Positions 1 to 11,252 of a stretch of DNA of 64,000 nucleotides are shown here, in pieces. A program made the translations under genes and the position numbers. This stretch comes from Neoscytalidium dimidiatum (taxonomy: Eukaryota > Ascomycota > Dothideomycetes > Botryosphaeriales > Botryosphaeriaceae): NCBI GenBank assembly GCA_037367355.1, contig CM074697.1:3286001-3350000 (forward strand), read 5' to 3'. How positions within the stretch are numbered: position 1 is the first letter of the stretch; each line of letters begins with the position of its first letter. The notes under the pieces were generated by a model. That model saw only the letters and a program-made list of their open reading frames with translations, did no database searches and had not been told where the DNA came from.

Positions 1-1515
1 GACCGCGACGTTCTTTGAAAAGGCGAAACTAATGGCAGACTTCGAGATGGAGAGCGACCAGATAACGCTCATACAAAGTTTTGTCCTGTTATCAGAGCGT
101 TGGCTTGGCTGGACAGAGGAAAGAAACACGAGGTACTGGACGGGCAGAGCGGTGAATGTGGCATACATGATGGGGCTGCATCGGAAGTAAGCCATTCATA
201 TGTGCATGACCGATCCTACGCTTCTATTGGCTAACACATCACCAGAATCGAGACCCTAAATCTCTCGCTTGAGCAGCAGAGATTGTGGACCCGCATTGCT
301 TGGGTTACCATGGTCAGCAGACCTCAAGTCCGATATCTCCGTTGTGTCTATTTATCTGACGAATACTTTAGTCTCGAGACTCCTTTGTCGCTGCCTCGTT
401 CGGCACACCTGCGATCATCGACGACAGATGGACCGACGGGGATGCTCTCCTCTGGAATGCCACAGTGTTCGACGAGTCAAGAGAAGGACATGAATCTGAT
501 TATGTACCGCTAAGATCAGCGGACACAGTCCAATATTCCTTGGCGATCGTTTCTATGGGGGCTATGAGTAAGTCTTCCCGTTTCATACCCTCGAGCATAG
601 AAGACACTAATTTCAGTAGTTAAGCGTGTTCTTCATGCTCTGTACTCTTGGTCCCGTGCTTCCGCCGAACCGATCACCGCAGCCGTTTTGGAAGAGCTTC
701 ACAGAGCAATGGTCAGATTTACTGCCGGTTGCCCGAGCATGATTGATATCGAGTTGCAAGACACGTCAGTGATCCCGAAGCAACACCTCATATATAAGCC
801 GCTACTACGTGCAGCATATGCACTCGTATCCTTACTTTTCTACTGGCCTCTTGCGGAGAGGCACAAAGACGCCGCAGTGAGACGTCAAAACAGGCAGTTG
901 CTGCATGGTGCTGCACATGATGTTTGTGAGGTAAGCTGCAGCTATTCTCTGGTGCGACTGTGCACCGAATTTTTCCGTTGGTTCGTAAAGCCCGCTGACC
1001 AGTACCAGGTGATGAGCTACATGCGTGCGCAAGACCTCTTCAAATTCTGTCCAGTGTGGCTGTATGTAACGTGCACGGTTATCGCCGTGTATTAAAAGCT
1101 AATGTATTGTAGGTGTTCTGGCGTGTTTTACACTATGGCAGTGCTTCTTAGTGACTGCCACGTTGCATTGCTTGGATCCAGCGAGCCGAAAAAGACAAAT
1201 TCATTCGGTCGTCTACGTCAGCTTATCGACGACCTCAGCATCTTGGAAGAGACTTGGAAGCCAGCAGGTTGGTTTCGAGAGCTTATTCGAATTTCTCTAT
1301 CCAAGCTCCAGGAAAAGGTGCGAAGACGGAAAGAAAATCAGTGTCGGACGCCAGAACCTAAATACCCACCGCAACAAGAGGCCACAGAGAGTACAGACGA
1401 TACGATCCTCTTCTACGACTCTCCGGGGACGTTATTTGATAGTGCTAGAGAACTTTTTCCGGATCTCGAGAATACTCTTGGTTGGAACTCGGCCGAGGCT
1501 TTCATGTTGGGTTGA
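1..1515 (+). CDS. Fungal-specific transcription factor, C-terminal part (5' truncated by window)
   Basis: The opening codons read as the fungal_trans (PF04082) middle homology region: an ITLIQSFVLLSERWLG segment, then RYWTGRAVNVAYMMGLHR, the hallmark 'AV..A..LGLHR' of Zn2Cys6 regulators. Supported exons are 1-186, 246-312, 372-567 and 617 onward, with the last exon starting near 1113 and ending at the stop at 1515. Intron 313-371 (donor GTCAGC, branch CTGAC, acceptor TTTAG) restores the frame into FGTPAIIDDRWTDGDALL, so the apparent frameshift there is a normal intron. Splicing between about 800 and 1113 is unsettled. The Zn2Cys6 DNA-binding region must lie upstream of base 1. It is presumably a nuclear activator; its target is unknown. 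The divergent-looking spacing to the monooxygenase at 2377 makes a pathway-specific role possible but unproven. Confidence 0.75.
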
Positions 1516-1773
1516 CGGGGGCGAAAATCAGCTACCCCATCCAGCATCAATGGTACTCTGATACAGACAGGTTGGCTGCCTAGCCTATATCTGGAATATG
1601 AGAGCCGCCGTACGAACCATACCTCGGGTCGGTACTTGTGTTGGTTCCGCATCTCCTCTACAAACGTCTATGATAACCGTTACCCATTTCCCAATAGCCG
1701 ATAGCCGATAGCCGCAAATCCGGATAACAGGAATGCTTTACATCCGGTTGCACAGGGCTCGGCCGACCCACCG

Positions 1774-1799
1774 CACCGGCACCGGCACCGGCACCGGCA
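1774..1799. repeat. CACCGG hexanucleotide microsatellite
   Basis: About four copies of CACCGG in non-coding sequence. It is a simple repeat with no visible function. Confidence 0.8.
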
Positions 1800-2209
1800 T
1801 GGAGAGCGTCTATTGCGCCCAGATTGAGGAGATGCATGTGCTGGGTCACTTAGGTGCAGGCGTCGTGAAAAGTACTCCAATCAAGTGACCGGCGAAAGAA
1901 GCTGATGGGCAGGTCAAAATTCCTTTCTTTTGTATTATTCTCTCAATCTACGAACTTCAATGTCTTAAACGTCCACAATGTTTCCACTGTTCTAGCTGAC
2001 TGTCCGAAAGAAGGAACCAAAAGCTGTTACTATCTAATTGTAGGCTTCGTTCATATGTGGCAAATGAGTCGTACGCGTCAGGCTGAGCTCAATCGATTCC
2101 AGGGGCCCACCTCCATTGTCAGGCATGCTGTGTCATGGCGCCCATGTACTCTTGTCTCAAGTTTCGGCCCGGAATTCAACTTCCTCACTAAGCGAAAAGC
2201 TGTCTCTGC

Positions 2210-2216
2210 TATATAG
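2210..2216 (+). promoter_or_regulatory. TATA box of the FAD monooxygenase gene
   Basis: TATATAG sits 161 bases before the start codon at 2377. Position and sequence suit a fungal core promoter. Confidence 0.45.
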
Positions 2217-2376
2217 ATATCGAGCGAGTGCCGCCGCCTCTTAGCTGTGGTATCTTCTACCAACATAATTCGATCTACCTCTAAAGTACCTTCTAGATAC
2301 TCTCATTTCTGCGATACCGTCTCTCGAAGATTTTTGTTTGCGACGACTCCCTTTGGATCCATATCACAGCGCTAAC

Positions 2377-5101
2377 ATGGGATCGAAGAACTTCAAAGTC
2401 ATCATCGCTGGTGGCAGCATAGCAGGCCTTACACTGGCCAACATGCTCGAAAGGCTAGGAATCGACTTCGTGGTTCTCGAGGCTTACCCTGAGATTGCTC
2501 CACAAGTTGGTGCAAGTATTGGGATGTTGCCTAACGGACTGCGCATCCTCGACCAGCTCGGGATGTATGAGGCCATTCGAGGTTTAATCCAGCAGGCAAA
2601 CCAATTTGGGGCCGCGCGAGACGCGAATGGGAAGATTCTGTCGGTGTACAAAAGAACCGCAGATCAGTTCTACAACCGGTAAGCATTTGTGAGCAAAATC
2701 TTTTGCTTCAGAGTCTGATCTGCCTCAAGACACGGATACGATGTTATTTTTGTCGACCGCCAGATGGTCCTCGAAGAGCTCTACAAGCATATCAAGAGCA
2801 AAGACAAAGTCCTAGTCAACAAACGAGTCGTTGGGGTCCACATGCAGAGCAACAGTGTCATAGTTACCACCAAAGATGGAACAACCTACGAAGGAGATAT
2901 ACTAGTGGGAGCCGATGGTGTCCACAGCACAGTGAGAAAAGAGATGTGGCGGATTGCAGATCAGGTCAGCCCCGGCTACATACCTGCTTCTGAACATACA
3001 GCAAGTGAGATTCCAAATCCCAAATCAATGCTGGTCTACTTTCATAGCTTACAAAATTTAGTTCCATGTGATTACATGTGCATGTTCGGCATTTCGGTCA
3101 TGAAGAGCTTCGAGGCTCGCACTACACACAATGTTTTTAAAAAGCTCAATTCCATCCTCGTGATAACCGGGTGTGTCAACTCTTCATTTCCCATGATGTG
3201 AGAACACTGCCATACTGATAAGATGCTTTCGTTCTTCAGCCCGAACAACCGTGTATACTGGTTCTACTTCCGAAAATTGGATAGGACCCATTACGGCACG
3301 GACATGCCTCGTTATACCAAAAAGGACGAGGAAGAATTTGCAGCAAGGCACGAAAACGAACAAGTCACAGAGGACGTGACGTTTGGTGATCTCTATGCTG
3401 CACGAATCTCCTCAGTGTTGACTCCATTGCCAGAGTATGCCTTCAAGAAATGGCACTTCGGCAGGATCATGACCATTGGTGATGCGGCGCACAAGGTGGG
3501 CGAGGTATTATTCAATGTTTGACATATCAGAGCTGACCTTTCCAGTTCGAGCCAATTAGCGGCCAAGGAGGCAATAGCGCCATTGAAACCGCCGCCGTTC
3601 TTGTCAATAACCTGACACGCATGATGAAGAGCCATCCTGAAAGCCTGTCGGATGATCACATCAACACAGTGTTCTCTGAGACGCAGAAATCGCGTGAGGA
3701 TCGCGTCTGGCAGCTCATCAGGGCTTCCCACCAGCAGCAAGTTTTCGAGGCTATGGAAACGCCACTTCTGGAATTCCTCGCAAGATACTACGTCCCGACT
3801 TTGTCAGCCGATCAGAAGTTCGATAAGTGGGCCACGAATATATACGGCGCTGATCGACTTGAGATGCTGGACGTTCCGAAGCGGTTCCGGTTCCTCCCCT
3901 TCCGTGACGAGCTTCCGAGTAGGCCTCTCGGAGAGTTTGCGGCGGTGAAATTGGTGCTTGCAGCTGTTTTCGGTTTGATCTTCCGAATGGCTCAGAAAGC
4001 CCTGCAGATCAATCCGGAATCCTGGGACGGTACTTTCGTCGGCGAACCACTGAAGCAGACGTACACTGGAATCACAGGCATTGATTCTACTCTGCAGTTG
4101 CTCGTTTGGGCCTTCAGTAAAGGCGTCGCAGGACCAGATCCTAATGGCAGGCTTCAATGTCTTTACTTCATGGTTATGTTGCTTCCCATAGCTTTGATTT
4201 GGACAGTCGAGGCTTACAGGAACGGAAATCACAAATCGCTTGTATCCATGTCGGTAACCTTTCCGTTTCGTGTCGAAGTAATTAGCTGATACCCCTTCTA
4301 GACCCGTCACATTCGGAGCTGTTTATCAACTTTTTGGTATCGGCAAGGTAAGAAAAAATTGCACAGAAAACTCACAGTGGCCATCGCTAATTCATGAAGA
4401 TTGCGCCTCTCTACTACCTCATCAGCATCTACACCTCCGGCCACACCCTCTACACACGTACGACCGGCCGTCCGATCCACTCTTCCGTGGCAAAAGCTCT
4501 TCTCCCTGCTATTTGCATTGGCTACGTCATACCGACTATTCTCATGTTCCTCCCTCACGAGAGCGCCACCACGCAGCAAATTTTCACTGCTCTCTGGCAG
4601 CCTTTCCCTCTCTACATCGCCGGTCTCACGTTCGGCATTGCCGCCCTGATCCGCCACAACTCTCCCAGCGCAACGCTCGACATCGAGATGTTCGAGCAGA
4701 AGGACCTCGCCCCGCTGCAGGTCTCGTACGCTTTCTCCTTCTTCACGACGTCCGTGACGCATATCTGCAGCCTCATCTACATCGCATGCAACTCCTCGGT
4801 CTCGATTTCGGAGGTGTTTTTCAACCTGCCCCGGCCAGGCAATGCCATCAGCGAGGTCGAGAAGACCGTGTTCAACTTCTTTAAATACGACATGATTCTG
4901 TGCTTCTCTGCGGTGTTCATCTGGTGTCTGTACAGCATTTTCGAGCTTAGGAGGGTTGGGTACGTTACCACTGAGAAGGCTGTTAAGGCTGCTGTTGTCA
5001 CTGCAGCTGCGCAAGTTGTCGTTGGGCCTGGTGCGGCTTACACGGGCATTTGGGCTTGGAGAGAGTCCGTTATTGCCAGCATGGTGCAGCAGGGAAAGTA
5101 G
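2377..5101 (+). CDS. FAD-dependent monooxygenase fused to a membrane-bound cyclase-like domain
   Basis: Seven exons (2377-2678, 2730-3004, 3062-3170, 3240-3495, 3546-4249, 4302-4347, 4400-5101) give 797 codons plus stop, all in frame. Residues 1 to about 430 are a PaxM-type group A flavin monooxygenase: dinucleotide site [14 protein letters not shown], the DG motif GADGVHST, and the FAD ribityl motif [18 protein letters not shown]. Residues from about 440 to the end hold several hydrophobic spans ([72 protein letters not shown]) and are not part of a normal monooxygenase of about 470 residues. Established knowledge: chimeric monooxygenase/terpene-cyclase proteins (AtS2B type) and MacJ-type cyclases act on prenylated intermediates after epoxidation. 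Inference: this enzyme epoxidises and cyclises a membrane-bound terpenoid chain. No prenyltransferase or terpene synthase is seen nearby. The ATG at 2377 was chosen because an upstream in-frame extension has only a non-ATG start. Confidence 0.87.
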
Positions 5102-5554
5102 GTCGTGAAGGTCTGCGAAAAGTTGCCATTCGGTAACACCTTGGCATATCCCACATTCTCTTCAATATTTCGCAAATGCTGATTTCCAGACTTGGAAACA
5201 TTTATATCCTATTTCAGTAGAACTTGTCTTTAGGCTTTTTGTTTTTTTTTTTTTCCTTCTCTTCTTTCTCCTTCTCTTTAGTTAAAGCGCTACTTGGTAT
5301 AAGTTTGTTTTAATTAAGAATGGACAGAAATTATATTTTCGGAAAGTCTAGTTGAATCGATCCCTTTTGATTTTCGGTTTTTGCGTATCACGTGTGCGGC
5401 TCAATGTTGAGGCCCGATGCGGCACAGCACCTGTTGCGCGGATGAGTATTACATCGACCCTTCCTGCGTCATTTAAGCGAGAATCCATAAAAAGGGAAAA
5501 CGCCCTCCAATCCACGACATCACACATCACTAAGCTCGTCCAAAAACACATGCA
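5102..5554. other. Intergenic region with T-rich tract
   Basis: No gene is supported. A long pyrimidine stretch (about 5233-5280, including a T run) lies downstream of the monooxygenase stop and may belong to its 3' end. Confidence 0.4.
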
Positions 5555-6163
5555 ATGCGTCTACACCGCCCACGTTCCAAATTGGACCGCCCAGGTAGCA
5601 TTCTTCTCGCCCTTCAGTACCGCGATCGGCTATCGCTCGGAGAGAACCGAGTCCGCCTCGGCTTCGCCGCCTTCCACTGGAGCATCATCATCATCCGATT
5701 CACGAATTTCCATCGCTTCGACGTCACCGACGGAATCGTGCAGGATGAAGTCGGAAACGATATCAATCCCCACCGTGACTGGATGTACCGGCACCAGATC
5801 AACGGTACTTTGACAGAAATACCGCGGTATCTCGGAGCTGTCAGGATCGGAGAATCGAGCCCAAGAACGAAGGCTGAAGACATTGACGCTCTGTTCAAGA
5901 GCATCGCGTTACCAGTGAAAGACGCAGTCCCGGCGCAAAATTGTGTCAGCTGGGCAAGGGATGCCGTGGCGGCTCTGCAGGCAGCCGGCTGCGTATCAAA
6001 CATGGATATCGATTCACTCATGGATTTTGCGCTTCACCACGCCGACGAGCGGATTAAGAACCCAACCAGCTTGCCGGAAATCGTATCATTCCCGGGCGAT
6101 GAAAGCAAGAGCATGATCGACTCATTGATGAAACGTATACGAGGTCTTCGGCATCAAACATAA
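5555..6163 (+). CDS. DUF6914-like hypothetical protein
   Basis: Single-exon frame of 202 residues. It shows the pattern of a small fungal family of unknown function (DUF6914-like): an N-terminal ILLALQYRDRLS strand, AAFHWSIIII, a central strand leading to a TKAEDIDALFKS segment, and an NCVSWARDAVAAL motif in which Asn-Cys-Val-x-Trp is the most conserved part. The layout (His in FHW, Cys in NCV) is reminiscent of NlpC/P60-like or PPPDE-like folds, but no catalytic claim can be made. No signal peptide or membrane span is seen. It lies between the monooxygenase and the 2-oxoglutarate oxygenase genes, and its link to either is unknown. Confidence 0.6.
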   Translation: MRLHRPRSKLDRPGSILLALQYRDRLSLGENRVRLGFAAFHWSIIIIRFTNFHRFDVTDGIVQDEVGNDINPHRDWMYRHQINGTLTEIPRYLGAVRIGESSPRTKAEDIDALFKSIALPVKDAVPAQNCVSWARDAVAALQAAGCVSNMDIDSLMDFALHHADERIKNPTSLPEIVSFPGDESKSMIDSLMKRIRGLRHQT

Positions 6164-6224
6164 ATAATCCGGAGAATCACTCAGAAGTCGAAAATTCATG
6201 CTTTTGTCCTGCTTCTACGGTTTC

Positions 6225-7445
6225 TTAAGCACTGACAGACACACTAGCCGAGACAGATGGTACCGAACTAGCCTTGGAAGCTTTCTCCCGTTCCATGGCT
6301 TCAGTCTTTGCCTTCAGTGCAGCGAAATTGCGCTGCATGGCATTGCGGTTGAACTCCTCTCCAGTAACCATGGGATACTTCTTCTTCGGTCCCTGGATTT
6401 TGCAGTCCCAGCAACTGTGCAAATTATGTCAACCATACTTCTGGTAACCTTGGAGTGGGCTAGGGCTTACGGTTGATTGAAGAACGCCATGCTGTACCGC
6501 GGACCCCAGTAATCTTTTTCCGGATCCTCAGGAGCTTTCACTCTGTGGAAGGTTGATTTGAACCTGAGACACAGAGTAAGCCTCTTCTCTAATACTGATG
6601 AGGATGTCGGATCGTACCTGTCATCAGACCAGCTCATCAACAGGTCACCAATGTTGCAAACGATATCCCCAGGGGAAAACTCCACCTTGGTCCATTCATC
6701 TCCGATACCGAACTCAGTCACCGACTCCCTCCCCGGGCAGATTTCCAAGCCACTCTGGCCTGGCCGCTGATACAGCAAGGTAAGCAGATCCCAGTCGGCA
6801 TGCGGACCTACGGGGTTGAGAAGAAATCAGTTTACAACCCTGGCTTCGGAGAGATTGTGGCTCACCTGCGCGGTAATATCCGTCCTTAACAGGCTTACTC
6901 TTATCCTGCTCTGGATAATAGATCAAACGTAGCACCGACTGCGCCTCCGATCGTGAAACGTCATGCGCCTTCACAAAATAATCATCCGGGAACCCCAATC
7001 CCCTAGCAAAGCACAGCATGACCTTTTCGGAGACAGCCTGCGTCCTGAACATGAAGCTCCTCGCCTTCTCTTTGAACCCGGGCAGGATTTCATCCGCAAT
7101 CCAAGCATCCGGCTCCTGCATGTTCTTGCCGAACTGCAGCTGGTAGCTCTCCTTCATGTCGGCGGTGCCGGTGCTAGGGCGGATTTGCGCATTCTTCTCC
7201 CACCCAACATTCTTCGGCGACCAAGGCACCGTGGACTTCTTGTCCTCTGGCAGTGCGAAGAAGGATTCCGAGGCGTGGAACATTTCCTCGATCTCATCGA
7301 CGGTTATGCCGGTGTCGACTAGCGAGAAGAAGCCATCGGTCTCGGCGGCGTGGACCAGCTGGGCGGTAATCTCGTCGATGCGCGAGTCAAAGTCCTTGAG
7401 AGAAATGCGTGGGATGGTGCGGTCGGTGTATCTAGTTTTGCCCAT
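6225..7445 (-). CDS. 2-oxoglutarate/Fe(II) dioxygenase, isopenicillin-N-synthase-like (350 aa)
   Basis: Four exons on the minus strand (7445-6866, 6807-6618, 6563-6471, 6414-6225) sum to 351 codons including the stop. The N-terminal DIOX_N region starts with IPRISLKDFDSRIDEI and has the family's ETDGFFSLVDTGI stretch. The iron triad is visible as H196 and D198 in GPHADWD and H263 in STFHRV; the co-substrate pair is R279/S281 in RYSMAFF. All are intact, so the enzyme should be active. It is cytosolic, since no signal is seen. The C-terminus ends in a Ser/Val/Ala-rich tail. It is head-to-head with a second oxygenase (start 7965), 519 bases apart. Members of this family include thymine-7-hydroxylase and many secondary-metabolite oxygenases; the substrate here is unknown. 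Confidence 0.9.
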
Positions 7446-7522
7446 GGTGATGTTACCTGTTACGGAAGATGGACGGCACGGTAGTCACGACAAGTGACAG
7501 CTGGATGAGATGCAGCCGATGG

Positions 7523-7530
7523 AATATATA
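7523..7530 (-). promoter_or_regulatory. TATA-like box for the minus-strand dioxygenase
   Basis: On the minus strand this reads TATATATT, about 80 bases before the ATG at 7445. It lies in the 519 bp region between two divergent oxygenases. Confidence 0.4.
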
Positions 7531-7964
7531 GATCTTCCTGAAGCTATGTATCGGATGTTCAGACTCGCTGTTGCACAACACGGCAGGACAGCTATACAGG
7601 GCGGGGCAGATGCACATCGGCCGCTCCGGCCGACGACCACGGCCGAAGAGCGGGATTGATAAGGCGCTGGCGGCCGGCCGGGGCTAGCTCGCTTCCCGCC
7701 GACGTCCTCCCTGCAACCACTCCCACTCCCACTTTTGACATGTCTCCTTGCGGATATCCCCGCTCCCCGTGTCACTCTCGTGCCTTGTGCGACAATGTAA
7801 ACTCAACTGACGCAAGCCCCGCGCGCCGTTTGCTTCCCACGACTGGCAACGGCTGTCAGCCAACCCTGGAGCACGCGATTACGCCCTTGCCGCGTCGTCT
7901 TCGATAAATAGCAATCAGGACAGAACCACAATCTCCCCCCATAATCCAAAACTCTATTTCCACC

Positions 7965-8985
7965 ATGCCTTCCGCGATTGAGAGCCCCGAGTTTGTCATC
8001 CCCACGGTTGATATCAGCCCATACCTGGCGGATCCGTCATCACCTGAAGCCCAGCAGGTCGTAGACGCGGTACGCCTCGCGTGCACAACTTCTGGCTTCT
8101 TCCAGCTCATCGGCCACGGCATCGAGCCAGAAATCCGCGATGCCATGTTCGCCGGCTCCAAAGCGCTCTTCTCCCTCCCCTTCGACGAGAAGAAAGCACT
8201 GCGCCGGGGCAAGAACCGCGGCTACGAAGTGATAGGCTCGCAGGCGCTGCAAGATGGGACACTGCCTGACCTGAAAGAGGTACGGCGCATCCTCCCGTAA
8301 TAAGAATATTTACCCATCTTGGTAGGGTTACTACATCGGCGAAGATACGACCATCTTCGAAGAAGGAAAGACCTATCGCCCCTTCATGGACCCCAACGTC
8401 TGGCCCTCGGAGCAGCAACTCCCCTCCGCTACGTTCCGTGACCCCATGAACGCGTATTACACCCGCGTCGCTGCCCTCAACAGAACCGTCATGGATGTGA
8501 TTGCCGCCGCACTGCCCTACGGCCAGGACGTCTTCGAGCAGTACAAGCGCGACCCCATCGCCGCGTCCATGCGGCTGCTGCACTACCCGCCGCAGCGGAC
8601 TAACGACGGCAAGCAGCTGGGCGCGGGAGCGCACACGGACTTCGGGTGGACGACGCTATTGCTGACGGACGGACACCCGGGGCTCGAGGTCCTCAACCAG
8701 ACGACTGGGGAATGGGTGCCCGTCCCGCCCAACCGTGACGCCTACGTCGTGAACGTAGGTGATATGCTGCAGCAGATCACGGGGGGTTACTTCAAGAGCA
8801 ACGTCCACCGAGTGCGGAATCTGGGCAACGAGGACCGGTACAGCGTGCCGTACTTCTTCGACGGGTGCCTGGACGCGAAGCTGGGGCGGTTGGACGGCGA
8901 AGACAAGGGCACGGTGTTGACGGTGGAGGAGCACATGCTCGAGCGGTTCGCGACGACGTACGGGAGGGCGCAGACGAAGAGCTGA
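7965..8985 (+). CDS. 2-oxoglutarate/Fe(II) dioxygenase, isopenicillin-N-synthase-like (324 aa)
   Basis: Two exons (7965-8279 and 8326-8985) give 325 codons including stop; the intron of 46 bases is very short. DIOX_N begins with FVIPTVDISPYL and contains TTSGFFQLIGHGI. The iron ligands are H208 and D210 in GAHTDFGWTTLL and H266 in SNVHRVRN; R276 and S278 in RYSVPYFF bind 2-oxoglutarate. The KNRGYEVIGSQ motif is common in fungal oxidoreductases of this subfamily. It is clearly a different subfamily from the minus-strand dioxygenase that shares its promoter region, so the pair is not a recent tandem duplicate. The stop lies 80 bases from the stop of the convergent aminohydrolase. The substrate is unknown. 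Confidence 0.92.
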
Positions 8986-9065
8986 TAAAGGACCAACTTA
9001 TTCTTTTTTTTTTTTAACTTCCCCAGCAAGCCAGCAATGAAACCATTCCGTTTCCTCGAACTCTC

Positions 9066-10591
9066 TCACCGCACCGTCCAGCCCTCCCTCGGCCGCGCCC
9101 TCACCCCCGCCCTCTCCCTGATCCCCCTAATCGCCTCCCTCGCGCACCGCACCACCTCCGCCTCGTCCATCGTGACCAGCCTCCCCCCTTCCACCACCAC
9201 CTTCCCATCCACAACCACCATCTCCACATCCCGCGCCGTGCAGCAATGCACCACCACGCTCACCGGATCGCACCCGCCCTCGGCGACCTGCGCCTCCTCG
9301 AACGGGGCGGCGCCCAAGGGCACGCACACGACCGCGAAGTCCGCCTTCAGCCCGGCGACCAGCTGGCCGACCACGCCCTCCAGGCCGAGCGCGCGCGCCC
9401 CGTTCACGGTCGCCATCTCGAGCACGGCGTGGGCGGGCAGCGCGCCGGCGCGGCGGCGCACGCCGGCCTGCAGCACGCTGGCGAGGTGCATCTCGCGGAA
9501 CAGGTCGTAGGTGTTGTTGCAGGGCGCGCCGTCGGTGCCGAGGGCGACGTTGACGCCGGCGGCGCGCAGGGCCGGCACGGGCGCGACGCCCGACGCGAGC
9601 TTGCAGTTGCTGGTCGGGTTGTGGCTGACGTGGGTGCCGGACGCGGCCAGCAGCGCGAGGTCGGCGGCCGGGTCGAGGTGCACCATGTGCGCGAGCACGG
9701 CGCGGTCGCCGGCGAGCGCGGCCCGCGCGCAGAACTGCATCGGCGTCGCGCCGGCGTAGCGGTCGCGGTAGATGGCGCGGTCGCGGGCCGCCTCGGCGCA
9801 GTGCATCGTCAGGCGGAGGCCGTGCCGGGCGCAGGCCTCGCCGACGGCGGCGTGCGCGGACAGCGGCGTCGAGCCGCGCGGCGTGCCGAGGGCGGCCCAG
9901 ACGTGCAGCCGGTCGTCGAAGGAGGCGTGGTGGGCGGCGTGCGCGGCGAGCGCGGCGTCGAACGTCATGTGGGCGAGGTCCTTGTCGCGGGCGTCGGCGA
10001 GGTTGATGTCGGGGTTCGTTTCGGCGGCTTTGATGAGCTTGCCCTGTACGCGGACGGTGGACGGGCGTTCAGCATCGCGACTTGGAGATGTTTTTAGGGG
10101 AGGGGGAGGGGGAGGGGGAGGGGAGTGCTGACTAGACAGGCTCTGATGCCGCTCTCGCCCACGGCGCGCACGACGTTGTCGAAGCCGGCTCGGTGCGTCA
10201 GCATGGCCTCGAGGAAGGTCGTCGTGCCCCCCTTGAGCAGCTCGGCGATGGTTAGCCGTGCCGCGTGGTATCCGTCCTCGCCCGCATAGGCCGCTTCGAG
10301 CGGCCAGATGGCGTCGCACATCCACGGGTGTAGCCAGAGGTCTTCGGCTAAGCCGCGCAGGAGAGACTGGACCGTGTGACAGTGCGTATTGATCAGGCCT
10401 GGGACTACGATCTTGCCGGAGAGATCGACGGTGCGGAAGTCATGGGGAAGGTCTGGATGGGCGAGGACGGCGGAGGTCTTGTCCACGAGGGCGATGCGGG
10501 AGCCGGTGACGAGGATGGCGCCGTCGAGGAGGATCTCGCGGTTGTCGTTGACGGTGATGATGGTTGCATGTTTGTAGAGCGTGGAAGTCAT
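9066..10591 (-). CDS. Amidohydrolase of the Trz/MtaD (SAH or MTA deaminase-like) family
   Basis: Two exons (10591-10133 and 10043-9066) sum to 479 codons including stop. It has the N-terminal beta-sandwich start (ATIITVNDNREILLDGAI), the zinc motif THCHT within PGLINTHCHTVQSLLRG, the later His in LAHMVHLDP, and the family signature HNPTSNCKLASGV followed by VALGTDGAPCNN, whose Asp is the catalytic base. These are the marks of S-adenosylhomocysteine/methylthioadenosine deaminases, 8-oxoguanine deaminase and triazine hydrolases, which remove amino or chloro groups from purine, pyrimidine or triazine rings. The ATG at 10591 is preferred over an upstream frame start because it directly precedes the conserved first strand. 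The intron holds a C-rich repeat on the coding strand. It lies beside a nucleobase permease and two dioxygenases. The exact substrate cannot be told from sequence. Confidence 0.88.
10097..10125 (+). repeat. GGGGGA repeat inside the amidohydrolase intron (G-quadruplex-prone)
   Basis: Five runs of four or five G separated by single A on the plus strand. On the transcribed gene's coding strand it is a CCCCCT-type pyrimidine tract within intron 10044-10132, next to the donor. Confidence 0.8.
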
Positions 10592-11252
10592 GACTGTACA
10601 GGCGTTGGAGGCATTTGGATGCTCGACGATGCGGACGGAGATGTGGAGGTGTTGGCAATGAATATATTTCAAGCTTCCATGCAGGGTATGAGACCCAAGC
10701 TCCTTGATCCTTGTCTGGTGGGGCTTCGGCCGAAGAGCTTGGGTCTGTCTGGGGAAGGGCGATAAGCATCTCGGCCCGGCCGCTACACAAGCGACTGCAC
10801 GGCAATTAGCTCTGATACCTGGTCAACGCAAGACGCCGTTCCGGTACACGCTTGTTCGAATCTGGAGAGGATCGAAGTATCAGCGGGAGGATTGGTAATA
10901 GGTTGCTGAGGTGTGGAAAGGCATCCAAACCTATGCTTCAACTCTCTCCAAGTACACCGCTGTTGCACTAAACAACAGACTCATGAGGAAATTCATAGCA
11001 CAAGGTTCTTCTGTTGGATATCAGAGTCAACCGCAATGTGCCACTGTCGGGACCTGGCGACGATAAGCAATCGGTATCCCGGCCGAAGGAGCAACCCCGC
11101 GATATGCACGCACCCTGACTCGCCTGCAGATGATAACCTGTAGCATACATATCAGCGATCACAACATCCGGTAAAACTGTTTGTGTTCCTAAGTTCTCTC
11201 AGGGCCGCAAATCCCGAAAATATCCACGGCTTGGAAAGGGCATGCAACGACA

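Larger units (their letters stand above)
1516..2376. other. Intergenic region upstream of the monooxygenase
   Basis: No supported gene. It holds a short CACCGG tandem run (1774-1799) next to a TAGCCGA triplicate near 1695, and a TATATAG box at 2210-2216, 161 bases before the ATG at 2377. The short open frames here have no domain and no splice support. Confidence 0.5.

Noticed and set aside
313..371. Apparent frameshift within the first transcription factor
   Set aside because: A 59-base intron with good donor, CTGAC branch site and TTTAG acceptor restores the frame and the family motif, so it is not a lesion.
9246..10097. Plus-strand open frame of 283 codons opposite the amidohydrolase
   Set aside because: Low-complexity Arg/Gly/Ala composition and full overlap with a clear enzyme gene; a GC-rich shadow frame.
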